Positions 19,810 through 28,264 of a DNA stretch of 64,000 nucleotides are shown in pieces. The first letter of the stretch is position 1. The number at the start of each line of letters is the position of its first letter. A model generated the notes under the pieces. The model was not told the DNA's origin, did no database searches, and saw only the letters and a list, made by a program, of their open reading frames with translations. The translations under genes and the position numbers were made by a program. The DNA is from Streptomyces tuirus (lineage in GTDB: Bacteria; Actinomycetota; Actinomycetes; Streptomycetales; Streptomycetaceae): positions 4,333,501 to 4,397,500 of the forward strand of contig JAGTPG010000002.1 in the NCBI GenBank assembly GCA_018195615.1. The letters run 5' to 3'.

Positions 19810-19941
19810 ATGCGCGCTGTCCGTCGAGTCACCGCCGTCCTGGCCACCGCCGCCCTGATGACGTTCGGTGGGCTCGCCACCCCGGCCGCGGCGGTCGGTA
19901 TCGATGTCGCCGGCCTCGTCGTCGAGACACCGCAGATCTGA
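19810..19941 (+). CDS. Tiny secreted peptide, 43 residues
   Basis: ATG 19810 follows GAAAGGAAA at proper spacing. The product begins MRAVRRVTAVLATAALM, a classic signal peptide, with cleavage likely after ATPAAA, leaving a mature peptide of about 15 residues (VGIDVAGLVVETPQI). No cysteines and no known family are seen. It is followed 95 bases later by a second secreted peptide gene on the same strand. Confidence 0.6.
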   Translation: MRAVRRVTAVLATAALMTFGGLATPAAAVGIDVAGLVVETPQI

Positions 19942-20036
19942 CCCCGCCTCCCGTGCACCGATCGGGCCGGCCCAGGCGTCCCCTGGCCGGCCCGCGGTGT
20001 TCCCCCGGTCACTACGTGAAAGGCCCGGTCGTCCCC

Positions 20037-20216
20037 ATGCGTGAAAAGCTGCCCGCCGTCGCTCTCCTCGCCGTCGCCCTCGTGGGCGTGCTCGCGCCCT
20101 CCGCCGCCGCGGCCCCGCTGCCCCTTCCGGGCGCCGGCGTCGAGCCCCTGGCCACGGAGGTCCTGAACGTCGAGGGCCCACTGATCAACAACGTCAGTCT
20201 GCCCACGTCGAAGTAG
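20037..20216 (+). CDS. Tiny secreted peptide, 59 residues
   Basis: ATG 20037 lies 13 bases after GTGAAAGG. The N-terminus MREKLPAVALLAVALVGVL and SAAAA form a signal peptide. The predicted mature part of about 34 residues has two motifs, LPLPGAGVEPLATEVL and NVEGPLINNVSLPTSK, neutral and without cysteine. Its last 23 bases overlap the end of the convergent IstB remnant. Function unknown; a cell-surface or signalling peptide is a guess. Confidence 0.6.
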   Translation: MREKLPAVALLAVALVGVLAPSAAAAPLPLPGAGVEPLATEVLNVEGPLINNVSLPTSK

Positions 20217-20883
20217 CGCGGCGCGTCCGGTAGCTGTCCCCGTCCAGCCGGACGATCTCGGCGTGATGGGCGAGGCGGTCCACCATCGCCGGGGCGGACG
20301 CACCGCCGAAGACCTCGTCCCAGCGGCCGAGCGGGCGGTCACTGGTCACGATCAGGGAGGCACGCTCGTAGCGGTGGGCGACCAGTTGGAAGAACAGGCC
20401 GGCGCTCGCCGCGTCGAGGGGCGTGTAGCCGACCTCGTCGACGATCAGCAGGGCGTGTTCGTCGAGGGCGGCCAGTTCCGCGTCGAGCCTTCCCGCGGCC
20501 CGGGCGTCGGACAGCCGGGCGGCCCACTCGGCCGCGGTCGCGAACAGCACCCCGTGCCCGGCCTGGCAGGCCCGCACGCCCAGGGCGATGGCCAGGTGGG
20601 TCTTGCCGGTGCCGGGCGGGCCGACGAACACCACGTTGCGCCGGGCGGCGACGAAGTCCGCCTTGCCGAGCCGGGCCAGGGTCTCCCGGTCGAAGCCCCG
20701 GGGGTGCTGCTGGTCGAAGTCCTCCAGCAGCTTGCGGGCCGGGAAGCCGGCCGCGCGGATCCGGGCCTCGGCGTCGGCGTCCTGGGCGGGTGATCCGTCC
20801 CGGCGCTGGGCGGGCAGCGTGATGGCCGGGGCCTCGGGCTGCTGCTCCTCGGGTGCTCCGGGGTGGTGCCGGGCCGGGAGCGT
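20194..20883 (-). pseudogene. Orphan IS21-type IstB ATPase remnant, 5' truncated
   Basis: The readable frame contains ARIRAAGFPARKLLEDFD, Walker A GPPGTGKTHLA, Walker B ALLIVDEVGYTPLD, sensor ERASLIVTSDRP and the end AEIVRLDGDSYR, all typical of IstB helper ATPases of IS21 elements. The usual first about 65 residues are missing, a stop codon (20884-20886) lies just upstream, and no ATG or GTG precedes the homology before about 20640. No istA transposase and no IS ends are seen. The remnant directly abuts the end of the YqhA-like gene. Confidence 0.75.
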
Positions 20884-21440
20884 TCACCGGAGGAGTGGCC
20901 GGCCGCCGCACGGTCGGCGTGGCCGCGATCCCCCTGCGCGGCCATCGGCCCCGACATGTAGGCGAGGATCGCCGCCGAGATGATGAACGCCATGTGGATC
21001 ACCGTTCCCCACAGCAGCGCGTGCTGGGAGGTGTGGTGGACGTCCACGAACATCTGGAGCAGGTGGACCGAGGAGATCCCCACGATCGCCGTGGCGAGCT
21101 TGACCTTCAGCACGTTGGAGTTGACGTGCGAGAGCCATTCGGGCTGGTCGCGGTGGCCCTGCAGGCCGATGCGCGAGACGAAGGTCTCGTAGCCGCCGAC
21201 GATCACCATGATCAGCAGGTTGGCGATCATGACGACGTCGACCAGCTTGAGCACCGCGAGCATCACGTACGTCTCGGTGGCGTGCCCGCTCACGCACATG
21301 AGGATTAACGTCCACAGCTCCTTGAAGAACTTGTAGACGTAGACGCCCTGGGCGGCCACGAGCCCGAAGTACAGCGGGGCCTGGAGCCAGCGGGTGGCGA
21401 ACAGGGCGTATCCGAGCGTGGTGGTCGGCGTATTCTGCAC
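20445..21440 (-). CDS. YqhA/UPF0114-type membrane protein, 3' end reading into the IstB remnant
   Basis: The first about 170 residues from GTG 21440 (VQNTPTTTLGYALFATRW) match UPF0114: ATRWLQAPLYFGLVAAQG, VMLAVLKLVDVVMIANLLIMVIVGGYETFVS, and LLWGTVIHMAFIISAAILAYMS, four hydrophobic segments in all. UPF0114 proteins are usually 160-185 residues, but this frame stays open to 20445, adding about 140 Pro/Arg/Ser residues encoded antiphase to istB. One missing base in the last 100 would end the protein at 20884 (185 residues). Either a homopolymer error or loss of the stop by the insertion explains it. Confidence 0.7.
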   Translation of the reverse strand: MQNTPTTTLGYALFATRWLQAPLYFGLVAAQGVYVYKFFKELWTLILMCVSGHATETYVMLAVLKLVDVVMIANLLIMVIVGGYETFVSRIGLQGHRDQPEWLSHVNSNVLKVKLATAIVGISSVHLLQMFVDVHHTSQHALLWGTVIHMAFIISAAILAYMSGPMAAQGDRGHADRAAAGHSSGERSRPGTTPEHPRSSSPRPRPSRCPPSAGTDHPPRTPTPRPGSARPASRPASCWRTSTSSTPGASTGRPWPGSARRTSSPPGATWCSSARPAPARPTWPSPWACGPARPGTGCCSRPRPSGPPGCPTPGPREGSTRNWPPSTNTPC

Positions 21441-21638
21441 AGTCCGCCATTCTTCGGGCAGCTGTGGAAAAACTGAATTCACATCACTCGTTGGGATGAA
21501 AAGGCATTCAGTAGGACCGGAGTGGATCCCACGGCCGCGCAGATCACACCGTCCGACACGGACGATCAGGCACACTGGACGTTTGGCCGAGTCGTTCGAA
21601 CCGTCCGATCCGTCCGGCCGTAGGAAAGGGTGCCGCGC

Positions 21639-23281
21639 GTGAATGGTCCGCTGATCGTCCAGTCCGACAAGACCCTGCTCCTGGAAGTCGACCACGAGCA
21701 GGCCGACGACTGCCGCCGGGCCATCGCCCGTTCGCGGAGCTGGAGCGGGCGCCGGAGCACATCCACACCTACCGGGTGACCCCGCTGGGCCTGTGGAACG
21801 CCCGCGCGGCGGGCCATGACGCCGAGCAGGTCGTGGACGCGCTGGTGCAGTACAGCCGCTACCCGGTGCCGCACGCGCTGCTCGTCGACATCGCCGAGAC
21901 GATGGACCGCTACGGCCGCCTCACCCTGTCCAAGCACCCGGCGCACGGTCTGGTCCTGACCACCACGGACCGTCCGGTGCTGGAGGAGGTCCTGCGGTCG
22001 AAGCGGATCGCCCCCCTGGTCGGCACCCGGATCGACCCGGACACGGTCGCCGTGCACCCCTCCGAGCGCGGGCAGATCAAGCAGACCCTGCTGAAGCTGG
22101 GCTGGCCGGCCGAGGACCTCGCCGGGTACGTCGACGGCGAGGCGCACCCGATCGAGCTGGCCGAGGACGGCTGGGCGCTCAGGCCGTACCAGAAGCAGGC
22201 CGTGGAGAACTTCTGGCACGGCGGGTCGGGCGTGGTCGTCCTGCCCTGCGGTGCGGGCAAGACGCTGGTCGGCGCCGGGTCGATGGCGCAGGCCAAGTCC
22301 ACGACGCTGATCCTGGTCACCAACACCGTCTCCGCCCGGCAGTGGAAGCACGAGCTGGTGCGGCGGACATCGCTCACCGAGGACGAGATCGGCGAGTACA
22401 GCGGGACGCGGAAGGAGATCCGGCCCGTCACGATCGCCACGTACCAGGTGCTGACGACGAAGCGGAAGGGTGTCTATCCGCACCTGGAGCTGTTCGACTC
22501 GCGGGACTGGGGACTGATCGTCTACGACGAGGTGCACCTGCTGCCCGCGCCGGTGTTCAAGTTCACCGCGGACCTCCAGGCGCGGCGCAGGCTCGGCCTC
22601 ACGGCCACCCTGGTCCGTGAGGACGGCCGTGAGTCGGACGTGTTCTCGCTGATCGGCCCCAAGCGGTTCGACGCGCCCTGGAAGGAGATCGAGGCGCAGG
22701 GCTACATCGCGCCCGCCGACTGTGTGGAGGTCCGGGTCAACCTGACGGACTCCGAGCGGCTCGCCTACGCCACGGCCGAGACGGAGGAGAAGTACCGCTT
22801 CTGCGCGACGACGGACACCAAGCGGAAGGTCACCGAGGCGATCGTCCGCCGCTTCGCCGGGCAGCAGATCCTCGTCATCGGCCAGTACATCGACCAGCTC
22901 GACGAGCTGGGTGAGCATCTGGGCGCGCCCGTGATCAAGGGCGAGACGTCGAACGCGCAGCGGGAGAAGCTGTTCGACGCCTTCCGGGAGGGCGAGATCA
23001 GCGTGCTCGTGGTGTCCAAGGTCGCGAACTTCTCGATCGACCTGCCGGAGGCGACGGTCGCGATCCAGGTGTCCGGGACGTTCGGCTCACGCCAGGAGGA
23101 GGCGCAGCGGCTGGGCCGGGTGCTCCGCCCGAAGTCCGACGGCCACCAGGCCCACTTCTACTCCGTGGTCGCCCGGGACACGATCGACCAGGACTTCGCC
23201 GCCCACCGCCAGCGCTTCCTGGCGGAGCAGGGGTACGCGTACCGGATCGTGGACGCGGACGAGCTGCTGGCGGAGAGCTGA
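21639..23281 (+). pseudogene. XPB/Ssl2-family DNA repair helicase, one frameshift
   Basis: Superfamily 2 helicase of 547 residues when restored. GTG 21639 (VNGPLIVQSDKTLLLEV) follows GGAAAGG. One C is missing in the run 21727-21729; restoring it gives RRAIAPFAELERAPEHIHTYRVTPLGLW. Helicase motifs: Walker A LPCGAGKTLVG (about 203), YDEVHLLPA (motif II, DEVH, about 296), LTATLVRED (motif III), and QRLGRVLRPKSDG (motif VI). Family enzymes unwind DNA 3'-5' in repair. The rest of the reading frame, from 21776, is intact. Confidence 0.9.
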
Positions 23282-23310
23282 GGCCGGCCCCTCCTGTGCG
23301 GCGGGTCCGC

Positions 23311-23499
23311 TCACTTGCGGCGGACCACGCCGACTTCCTCTTCGTACTGGCCGAGGATGATCACGTCGAAGGCGGCGCCCGCGAAGACTCTGACGGCGCG
23401 CAGGGCATCGCCGAGGCGGTGCCGGTGGCTGCCCGTCACGGCGGTGGCGCCGGGCGGGCGGCCCGGTGCCGGGGCGGGGGAGATGGTTGCTGCGCTCAT
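23311..23499 (-). CDS. Small conserved Streptomyces protein, 62 residues
   Basis: ATG 23499 is preceded by GGAGAC at six bases. The product has a Pro-rich start (MSAATISPAPAPGRPPG), then TAVTGSHRHRLGDALRAVRVF and the acidic end LGQYEEEVGVVRRK. It resembles small conserved Streptomyces proteins I have seen near helicase genes, but no domain can be named. It converges on the XPB gene with 29 bases between the stops. Confidence 0.6.
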   Translation of the reverse strand: MSAATISPAPAPGRPPGATAVTGSHRHRLGDALRAVRVFAGAAFDVIILGQYEEEVGVVRRK

Positions 23500-23767
23500 G
23501 TCTCCATGGTGCGTTTCCGCCCGTAAGTCCCGCGTCGGTCTCGGGGCCGAACCCGGGTACTCCGCTCGTACGCCTGCGGACCGACTCCTGCCCCTCAGGG
23601 AGGACGCCCTCGTCCCCTAGGGGATGAGAAAACCGTTGGCGGCCGTCTCCCCCGCTCCTCTAGGATCTCCGCTCTTGCCCGCCTCCCTCACGGAGTGCCG
23701 CCGACCGGACGGAAACCGGCCGGCATCTCACCGCCATCTCTTCAGCAGGTCCTCCGGAGGCACCCCC
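23500..23767. promoter_or_regulatory. Leader region of the HelD-like gene with a 12-base perfect palindrome
   Basis: No gene is seen here. At 23613-23624 the sequence TCCCCTAGGGGA is a perfect palindrome, a possible operator for a dimeric regulator. A second weaker hairpin (GCCGACCGG ... CCGGCCGGC) lies at 23698-23723. I looked for the long inverted repeat of rifamycin-associated elements, known upstream of HelR-type genes, and did not see it. Confidence 0.4.
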
Positions 23768-25792
23768 TTGTCCACGCCCGTCGACGACCCGCTCTCCCGT
23801 GAGCGCTCCCACCTCGCCGCGTCCCGTTCCGCCCTGCGTGCCATGCGCGAGGACGTCGAGGCCCTCGACATCACCGACGTCACCGCGAACTGGGTCAACG
23901 CCGAGGCGCTGGCCCACCAGATCGAGGAGCGCATCAAGGCCCTGGCCGACCTGAGCGACACACCGCTGTTCTTCGGCCGGCTCGACTACCTGCACGCGCC
24001 GGGCGCCGAGGGGGCGGAGCGTTTCTATATCGGGCGGCGGCATGTGCACGACCACGACGGCGACCCGATGGTCATCGACTGGCGCGCGCCCGTCTCCCAG
24101 CCGTTCTACCGGGCCTCCAAGAAGGACCCGATGGACATCGCGCTGCGCCGCCGCTTCGGCTACACGGGCGGCGACCTCACCGCGTACGAGGACGAGCACC
24201 TGTCGGACCCGGCCGAGGCGGCGAAGACCAGCAGACTCCTCCAGCAGGAGATCGAACGTCCGCGCGTCGGCCCGATGCGGGACATCGTCGCGACGATCCA
24301 GCCGGAGCAGGACGAGATCGTGCGCTCCGGCCTGGCCGGCACGGTGTGCGTGCAGGGCGGCCCGGGCACCGGGAAGACCGCCGTCGGTCTGCACCGGGTC
24401 GCCTTCCTCCTCTACGCCCACCGCGAGCGCCTCGCCCGCACCGACACCCTGGTCATCGGACCGAACCGTTCCTTCCTGCACTACATCGAGCAAGTGCTGC
24501 CCGCGCTCGGTGAGTTGACTGTGCAGCAGGCCACCGTCGAGGACCTGGTGGCACACGTGGAGATCAAGGGCACGGACGACGCGAAGGCCGCGGTCGTCAA
24601 GGGCGACGCCCGGATGGCGCAGGTGCTGCGCAGGGCCCTCTACGCGCACGTCACGATGCCCACCGAACCGGTCGTGGTGGTGCGAGGTTCCCGCCGCTGG
24701 CGCGTCCCGGCGTACGAACTTCAGGACATCGTCCGCGAGTTGCTCGACCGTGACATCCGCTACGGTGCCGCCCGCGAGGCCCTGCCGCAGCGCATCGCGC
24801 ACGCCGTGCTGGTGCAGATGGAACGCTCGGGGGAGGCCCCGGACGACCGGGTGCAGGACGCGGTGGCCCGCAACAGCGCGGTCAAGGCGGCGGTCAAGAC
24901 GATCTGGCCGGCCGTCGACCCCGCGAAGCTGGTGCTGCGGCTGCTGTCGGACGCGGACCTCCTCGCCGAACACGCGGCGGGAATCCTCGACGACGAGGAG
25001 CGGAAAGCGGTCCTCTGGGCCAGACCGGCGCGCAGCGTCAAGTCCGCCAAGTGGTCGGCCGCCGACGCCGTCCTCATCGACGAGGCCACCGACCTGATCC
25101 AGCGCACGCACTCCCTCGGGCATGTCGTCCTCGACGAGGCGCAGGACCTCTCCCCCATGCAGTACCGGGCGGTCGGCCGCCGCTGCACCACCGGCAGTGC
25201 CACCGTCCTCGGCGACCTGGCGCAGGGCACCACGCCGTGGGCGACCCGCGACTGGCAGGAGGCGCTGCGGCACCTGGGCAAGCAGGACGCGATGGTGGAG
25301 GAGCTGACGGCGGGTTTCCGTGTGCCGACGGACGTCATCACCTACGCCTCCCGGCTGCTCCCGCACATCGCCCCGGGTCTCACCCCGGTCGTGTCGATCC
25401 GCGAGAACCCGGGCCGCTTCGAGGTCCGGCAGGTCTCCGGGTCCGCCGACGTGGTCGGCGCCTGCCGCGAGTCGCTGCGCCACGAGGGCTCGACGGGCCT
25501 GATCGCGGCGGACGCCCGGGTCCCGGAGCTGGCGCGGGCATTGGCGGAGGCTGAGATCCCGTACCTCGGCCCGGGCGAGGAGACGACCCGGGAGATCCGC
25601 CTGACCCTGGTCCCGGCATCGCTCGCGAAGGGCCTGGAGTACGACCACGTCGTACTGGACGAGCCGCAGGCGGTGGTCGACGGCGAGCCGGACGAGCGGA
25701 CCGGGCTGCGGCGCCTGTACGTGGCACTGACGCGAGCGGTGTCGGGCCTGATCGTCACCCACACGGCCGAACTGCCGCCGCAGCTGGCCTGA
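23768..25792 (+). CDS. HelD/HelR-type RNA polymerase recycling ATPase (UvrD-like)
   Basis: Superfamily 1 helicase-like ATPase of 674 residues. TTG 23768 is chosen because CGGAGGC lies about ten bases upstream and the protein then begins LSTPVDDPLSRERSHLAASR, the family start. An N-terminal coiled coil (about 8-70) precedes the 1A domain: Walker A VQGGPGTGKTAVGLHRVAF (about 195-213), VLDEAQDLSPMQYR (about 455), and the C-terminal VPASLAKGLEYDHVVLDEPQ and RLYVALTRAVSGL. This class removes stalled RNA polymerase; in Streptomyces HelR it also counters rifampicin. The role here is inferred from family. Confidence 0.85.
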   Translation: MSTPVDDPLSRERSHLAASRSALRAMREDVEALDITDVTANWVNAEALAHQIEERIKALADLSDTPLFFGRLDYLHAPGAEGAERFYIGRRHVHDHDGDPMVIDWRAPVSQPFYRASKKDPMDIALRRRFGYTGGDLTAYEDEHLSDPAEAAKTSRLLQQEIERPRVGPMRDIVATIQPEQDEIVRSGLAGTVCVQGGPGTGKTAVGLHRVAFLLYAHRERLARTDTLVIGPNRSFLHYIEQVLPALGELTVQQATVEDLVAHVEIKGTDDAKAAVVKGDARMAQVLRRALYAHVTMPTEPVVVVRGSRRWRVPAYELQDIVRELLDRDIRYGAAREALPQRIAHAVLVQMERSGEAPDDRVQDAVARNSAVKAAVKTIWPAVDPAKLVLRLLSDADLLAEHAAGILDDEERKAVLWARPARSVKSAKWSAADAVLIDEATDLIQRTHSLGHVVLDEAQDLSPMQYRAVGRRCTTGSATVLGDLAQGTTPWATRDWQEALRHLGKQDAMVEELTAGFRVPTDVITYASRLLPHIAPGLTPVVSIRENPGRFEVRQVSGSADVVGACRESLRHEGSTGLIAADARVPELARALAEAEIPYLGPGEETTREIRLTLVPASLAKGLEYDHVVLDEPQAVVDGEPDERTGLRRLYVALTRAVSGLIVTHTAELPPQLA

Positions 25793-25817
25793 ACTGCCGT
25801 CGCCAGGGCGGTCGTTG

Positions 25818-26540
25818 TCAGACCTCGCCGCTACGGTCCTCGCCACGGCCTGTGACGTCCAGCGCGGCCCGCCACCGCGCGACGGCTTCCGCCGACACGG
25901 GCGCCTCCCAGCCGTCCGGTCGGGCCGCTCCGCCGATGTGGAAGCCGTCGACGCCGGCTTTCGACAACGTCGGAACATGATCGAGCCGCAGCCCGCCCCC
26001 CACCAGCAGCTGCGCCTCGTAGCCCGGCTCCCCCCGCCGGCCCGCCTCGGCGAGCAGCACGGGAAGCCCGTCGTCGACCCCGTCCGCCGACCCGGCCGTC
26101 AGGTACGTGTCCAGCCCGGGCATCCCGTCCAGCTGCTTGCGCAGGGCATCCCGGTCGGCGGCCCGGTCGATCGCCCGGTGGAAGGTCCAGGGGCAGCCGT
26201 CCAGCACGCCGGTCAGCCGCTCCACCGCCGCCAGGTCCACGCCGCCGTCCGGGCCGAGGAACCCGAACACGAACTCCTCGGCCCCGGCCTCGCGCAGCTC
26301 GGCGGCGGCCCGGACGAGCCGGTCGACGTCCCCGGCCGCGAAACCGTCGGCGAGCCGCAGCATCACCCGCAGGGAGATGTCGACGGCCCGGCGGATCCCG
26401 GCGACCGTGGCCGCCGACGGGGTGAGCCCGTCGGCCGCCATGTCGGTGACCAGCTCGAGGCGGTCCGCGCCTCCCGCCTGGGCGGCGACCGCGTCCTCGA
26501 CACCGAGGGCGATCACCTCCAGGACTGCACGCTTGCTCAT
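25818..26540 (-). CDS. cutC: CutC-family protein
   Basis: 240-residue TIM-barrel protein of the CutC family, historically linked with copper homeostasis; its biochemical role remains unclear. The family start VLEVIALGVEDAVAAQAGGADRLELV is kept, followed by GLTPSAATV, EFVFGFLGPDGGVD, TFHRAIDRAADR, LTAGSADGV and the C-terminal GFHIGGAAR. Full length and intact. It converges with the HelD-like gene, 25 bases apart. Confidence 0.88.
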   Translation of the reverse strand: MSKRAVLEVIALGVEDAVAAQAGGADRLELVTDMAADGLTPSAATVAGIRRAVDISLRVMLRLADGFAAGDVDRLVRAAAELREAGAEEFVFGFLGPDGGVDLAAVERLTGVLDGCPWTFHRAIDRAADRDALRKQLDGMPGLDTYLTAGSADGVDDGLPVLLAEAGRRGEPGYEAQLLVGGGLRLDHVPTLSKAGVDGFHIGGAARPDGWEAPVSAEAVARWRAALDVTGRGEDRSGEV

Positions 26541-26643
26541 GGGGCCCCTTCGTCGGCATGGCGTCGGCGTTCCGCGACAGGTCTAGTCCAATCACAGAGT
26601 ACGCTGCCCGGTTCCGCCGCCTTCCACGCCCCTTCGAGGCGCC

Positions 26644-27323
26644 TCACGCGAAGATGTTCAACTCCTTCGCCTCCACCCCGGCCAGCTCGAACGCGGGCGC
26701 CCCGTCGACCGGCCGCCCGGTGTACAGCCGCACCAGGGTCGGCCCGTCCCCGATGAAGCGTCCCGGGGGCCGCTCGCCGCCGCTCTCCCCCAGCCGCAGC
26801 GGTTCGTCCTGGTCGTCGAGGTCGGCGTGCAGCGGCACACGCCCCCGCTCGCGGGTGATACGGGCCAGCAGCGCCAGCGCGTCCGGCAGTCCGGCCCCGC
26901 CGTACGCGCCGGGCTCACCGAGGGCCTCGCGCACGTCCCCGGCATGCACCCACTCCCCAGCGCGAGGCCGTCCAGCTTCCCTCCGGCCTCGGCGATCACG
27001 GGCCCGGCCCCGGTCATCCCGCGCTCCAGTTCGTCCACGACCCGCGCGTTGCTCCAGCCGTCCCGTTCGGCGATGTCCCGGTCGTTCGACTCGGGCGAGA
27101 ACACGCCCGGCTCGAACCTGCCCTCCACCGTCCGCGTGAGCGCGGCCGAACAGTGCGCCAGCACATGCCGGACCGTCCACCCCGGGCACGCGGCGACGGG
27201 CCGCGCGAAGTCGTCCTCCGCCCTGCCCCGCAACAGCGGAATCAGCGCGTCACGCTCGATCATGAGCAGCCGCCCGGGCTGCTCGGGGTCCCGTACGTCG
27301 TGCACATCAGCAGGAGTCGTCAT
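26644..27323 (-). pseudogene. Maleylpyruvate-isomerase-type (mycothiol-dependent) protein, frameshifted
   Basis: DinB/MDMPI-fold protein, 226 residues when restored, from ATG 27323 (MTTPADVHDVRDPEQPGRLL). PGWTVRHVLAHCSAAL has the metal-site histidine pattern of mycothiol-dependent enzymes. At the C-run 26954-26957 one base is missing; with it the text becomes LGEWVHAGDVREALGEPG, then the C-terminus PTLVRLYTGRPVDGAPAFEL. Family members are small-molecule transferases or isomerases using mycothiol; substrate unknown. A MITE lies 13 bases upstream of the start codon. Confidence 0.8.
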
Positions 27324-27336
27324 GCACCCCACGCTA

Positions 27337-27555
27337 GGGCCTGTCTGACAAATCCCCGCCTGCTCCGCGACGCCTGGCACGCACTCCCCCAAGTTCTCGG
27401 CTCCGCTCGAACAGGGGGGACCCCCATGCCGCGTTGCCGAACCGCCCACGTGGCTCCTCCCCCATCGAGGGCGCTCCGGCGCCTTGCGATCGCACGCACC
27501 AGACGCCGCGGAGCCCGCCCTTCGGGCGGACGGCGGGGATTTGTCAGACAGGCCC
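27337..27555. mobile_element. MITE, 219 bases, with 24-base perfect terminal inverted repeats
   Basis: Left terminus 27337-27360 and right terminus 27532-27555 are perfect inverted copies (the left one starts GGGCCTGTCTGACAAATCC), each flanked by TA, the likely target duplication (27335-27336 and 27556-27557). The inside has no plausible gene. It sits between the divergently transcribed transferase and HD-type genes and takes up most of their promoter region. An evident relative lies at 56667-56820. The TA target suits IS630/IS5-like transposases acting in trans; the parent element is unknown. Confidence 0.88.
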
Positions 27556-27591
27556 TACGTGCCACGCGGGGGTCAGCGGGAGAATGACCCC

Positions 27592-28254
27592 ATGGCCGAT
27601 CTCGACTCCCTCCGCGCCCGCTTCACCCGCACCCTGGACGCGGCCAGGGGCCCGGCCGGCGGCCCGGACCCGGTGCCGTACGCCGAGAACCTGCTGACGC
27701 GCTGGCAGGAGCCGCAGCGGCGGTACCACACGGTCGAGCACCTCACGGCGGTCCTCGATCACATCGACGTACTGGAGAAGTACGCGCGGGACCCGGACGT
27801 GGTCCGGTTGGCGGCCTGGTTCCACGACGCCGTGTACCTGCCCGACCGCTCCGAGAACGAGGAACGCTCGGCCCGCCTCGCCGAGCGGGCCCTCCCGGAG
27901 GCGGGCCTCCCCGCCGCCAAGACGGCCGAAGTGGCCCGCCTGGTCCGCCTCACCGTCACCCACGACCCGGCCGACGACGACCCCGACGGCCAGGTCCTGT
28001 CCGACGCCGACCTGGCGATCCTCGCCTCGCCCCCGTCGGCGTACGCCGCCTACACCACCGCCGTCCGCGAGGAGTACCACTTCGTCCCCAGCGACGCCTT
28101 CCGCACGGGCCGCGCGGCGATCCTGCGCCAACTCCTGGACCTGCCGAGGCTGTTCCGGACCCCGCACGGCGCGTCGGCGTGGGAGGCCACGGCCCGCTAC
28201 AACCTGGCCGCCGAGCTGGAAATGCTGTCGCTTCCACCGCATGCCCCCTCGTAG
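27592..28254 (+). CDS. HD-type metal-dependent phosphohydrolase-like protein
   Basis: 220-residue cytosolic protein from ATG 27592. HD-domain signature residues are visible: RYHTVEHLTAVLDHID gives the first histidines, LAAWFHDAVYLPDRSENEE the HD pair, and LTVTHDPADDDPDGQVLSDADL the last Asp. This family includes predicted phosphohydrolases of unknown substrate. The start is 35 bases past the MITE end, so its promoter is probably within or beyond that element. Confidence 0.8.
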   Translation: MADLDSLRARFTRTLDAARGPAGGPDPVPYAENLLTRWQEPQRRYHTVEHLTAVLDHIDVLEKYARDPDVVRLAAWFHDAVYLPDRSENEERSARLAERALPEAGLPAAKTAEVARLVRLTVTHDPADDDPDGQVLSDADLAILASPPSAYAAYTTAVREEYHFVPSDAFRTGRAAILRQLLDLPRLFRTPHGASAWEATARYNLAAELEMLSLPPHAPS

Positions 28255-28264
28255 CCTGCCCACC

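Noticed and set aside
21580..21638. A LexA (SOS) box before the XPB gene (GTTCGAAC-like sequence)
   Set aside because: The sequence CGTTCGAACC is short and lacks the four-base-spaced TCGAAC-N4-GTTCGA pattern.
23311..23620. A plus-strand gene over the small minus-strand protein
   Set aside because: Competing plus frames have no ribosome site and contain only Arg/Ala/Gly-rich composition; the minus frame has both a ribosome site and a credible protein.
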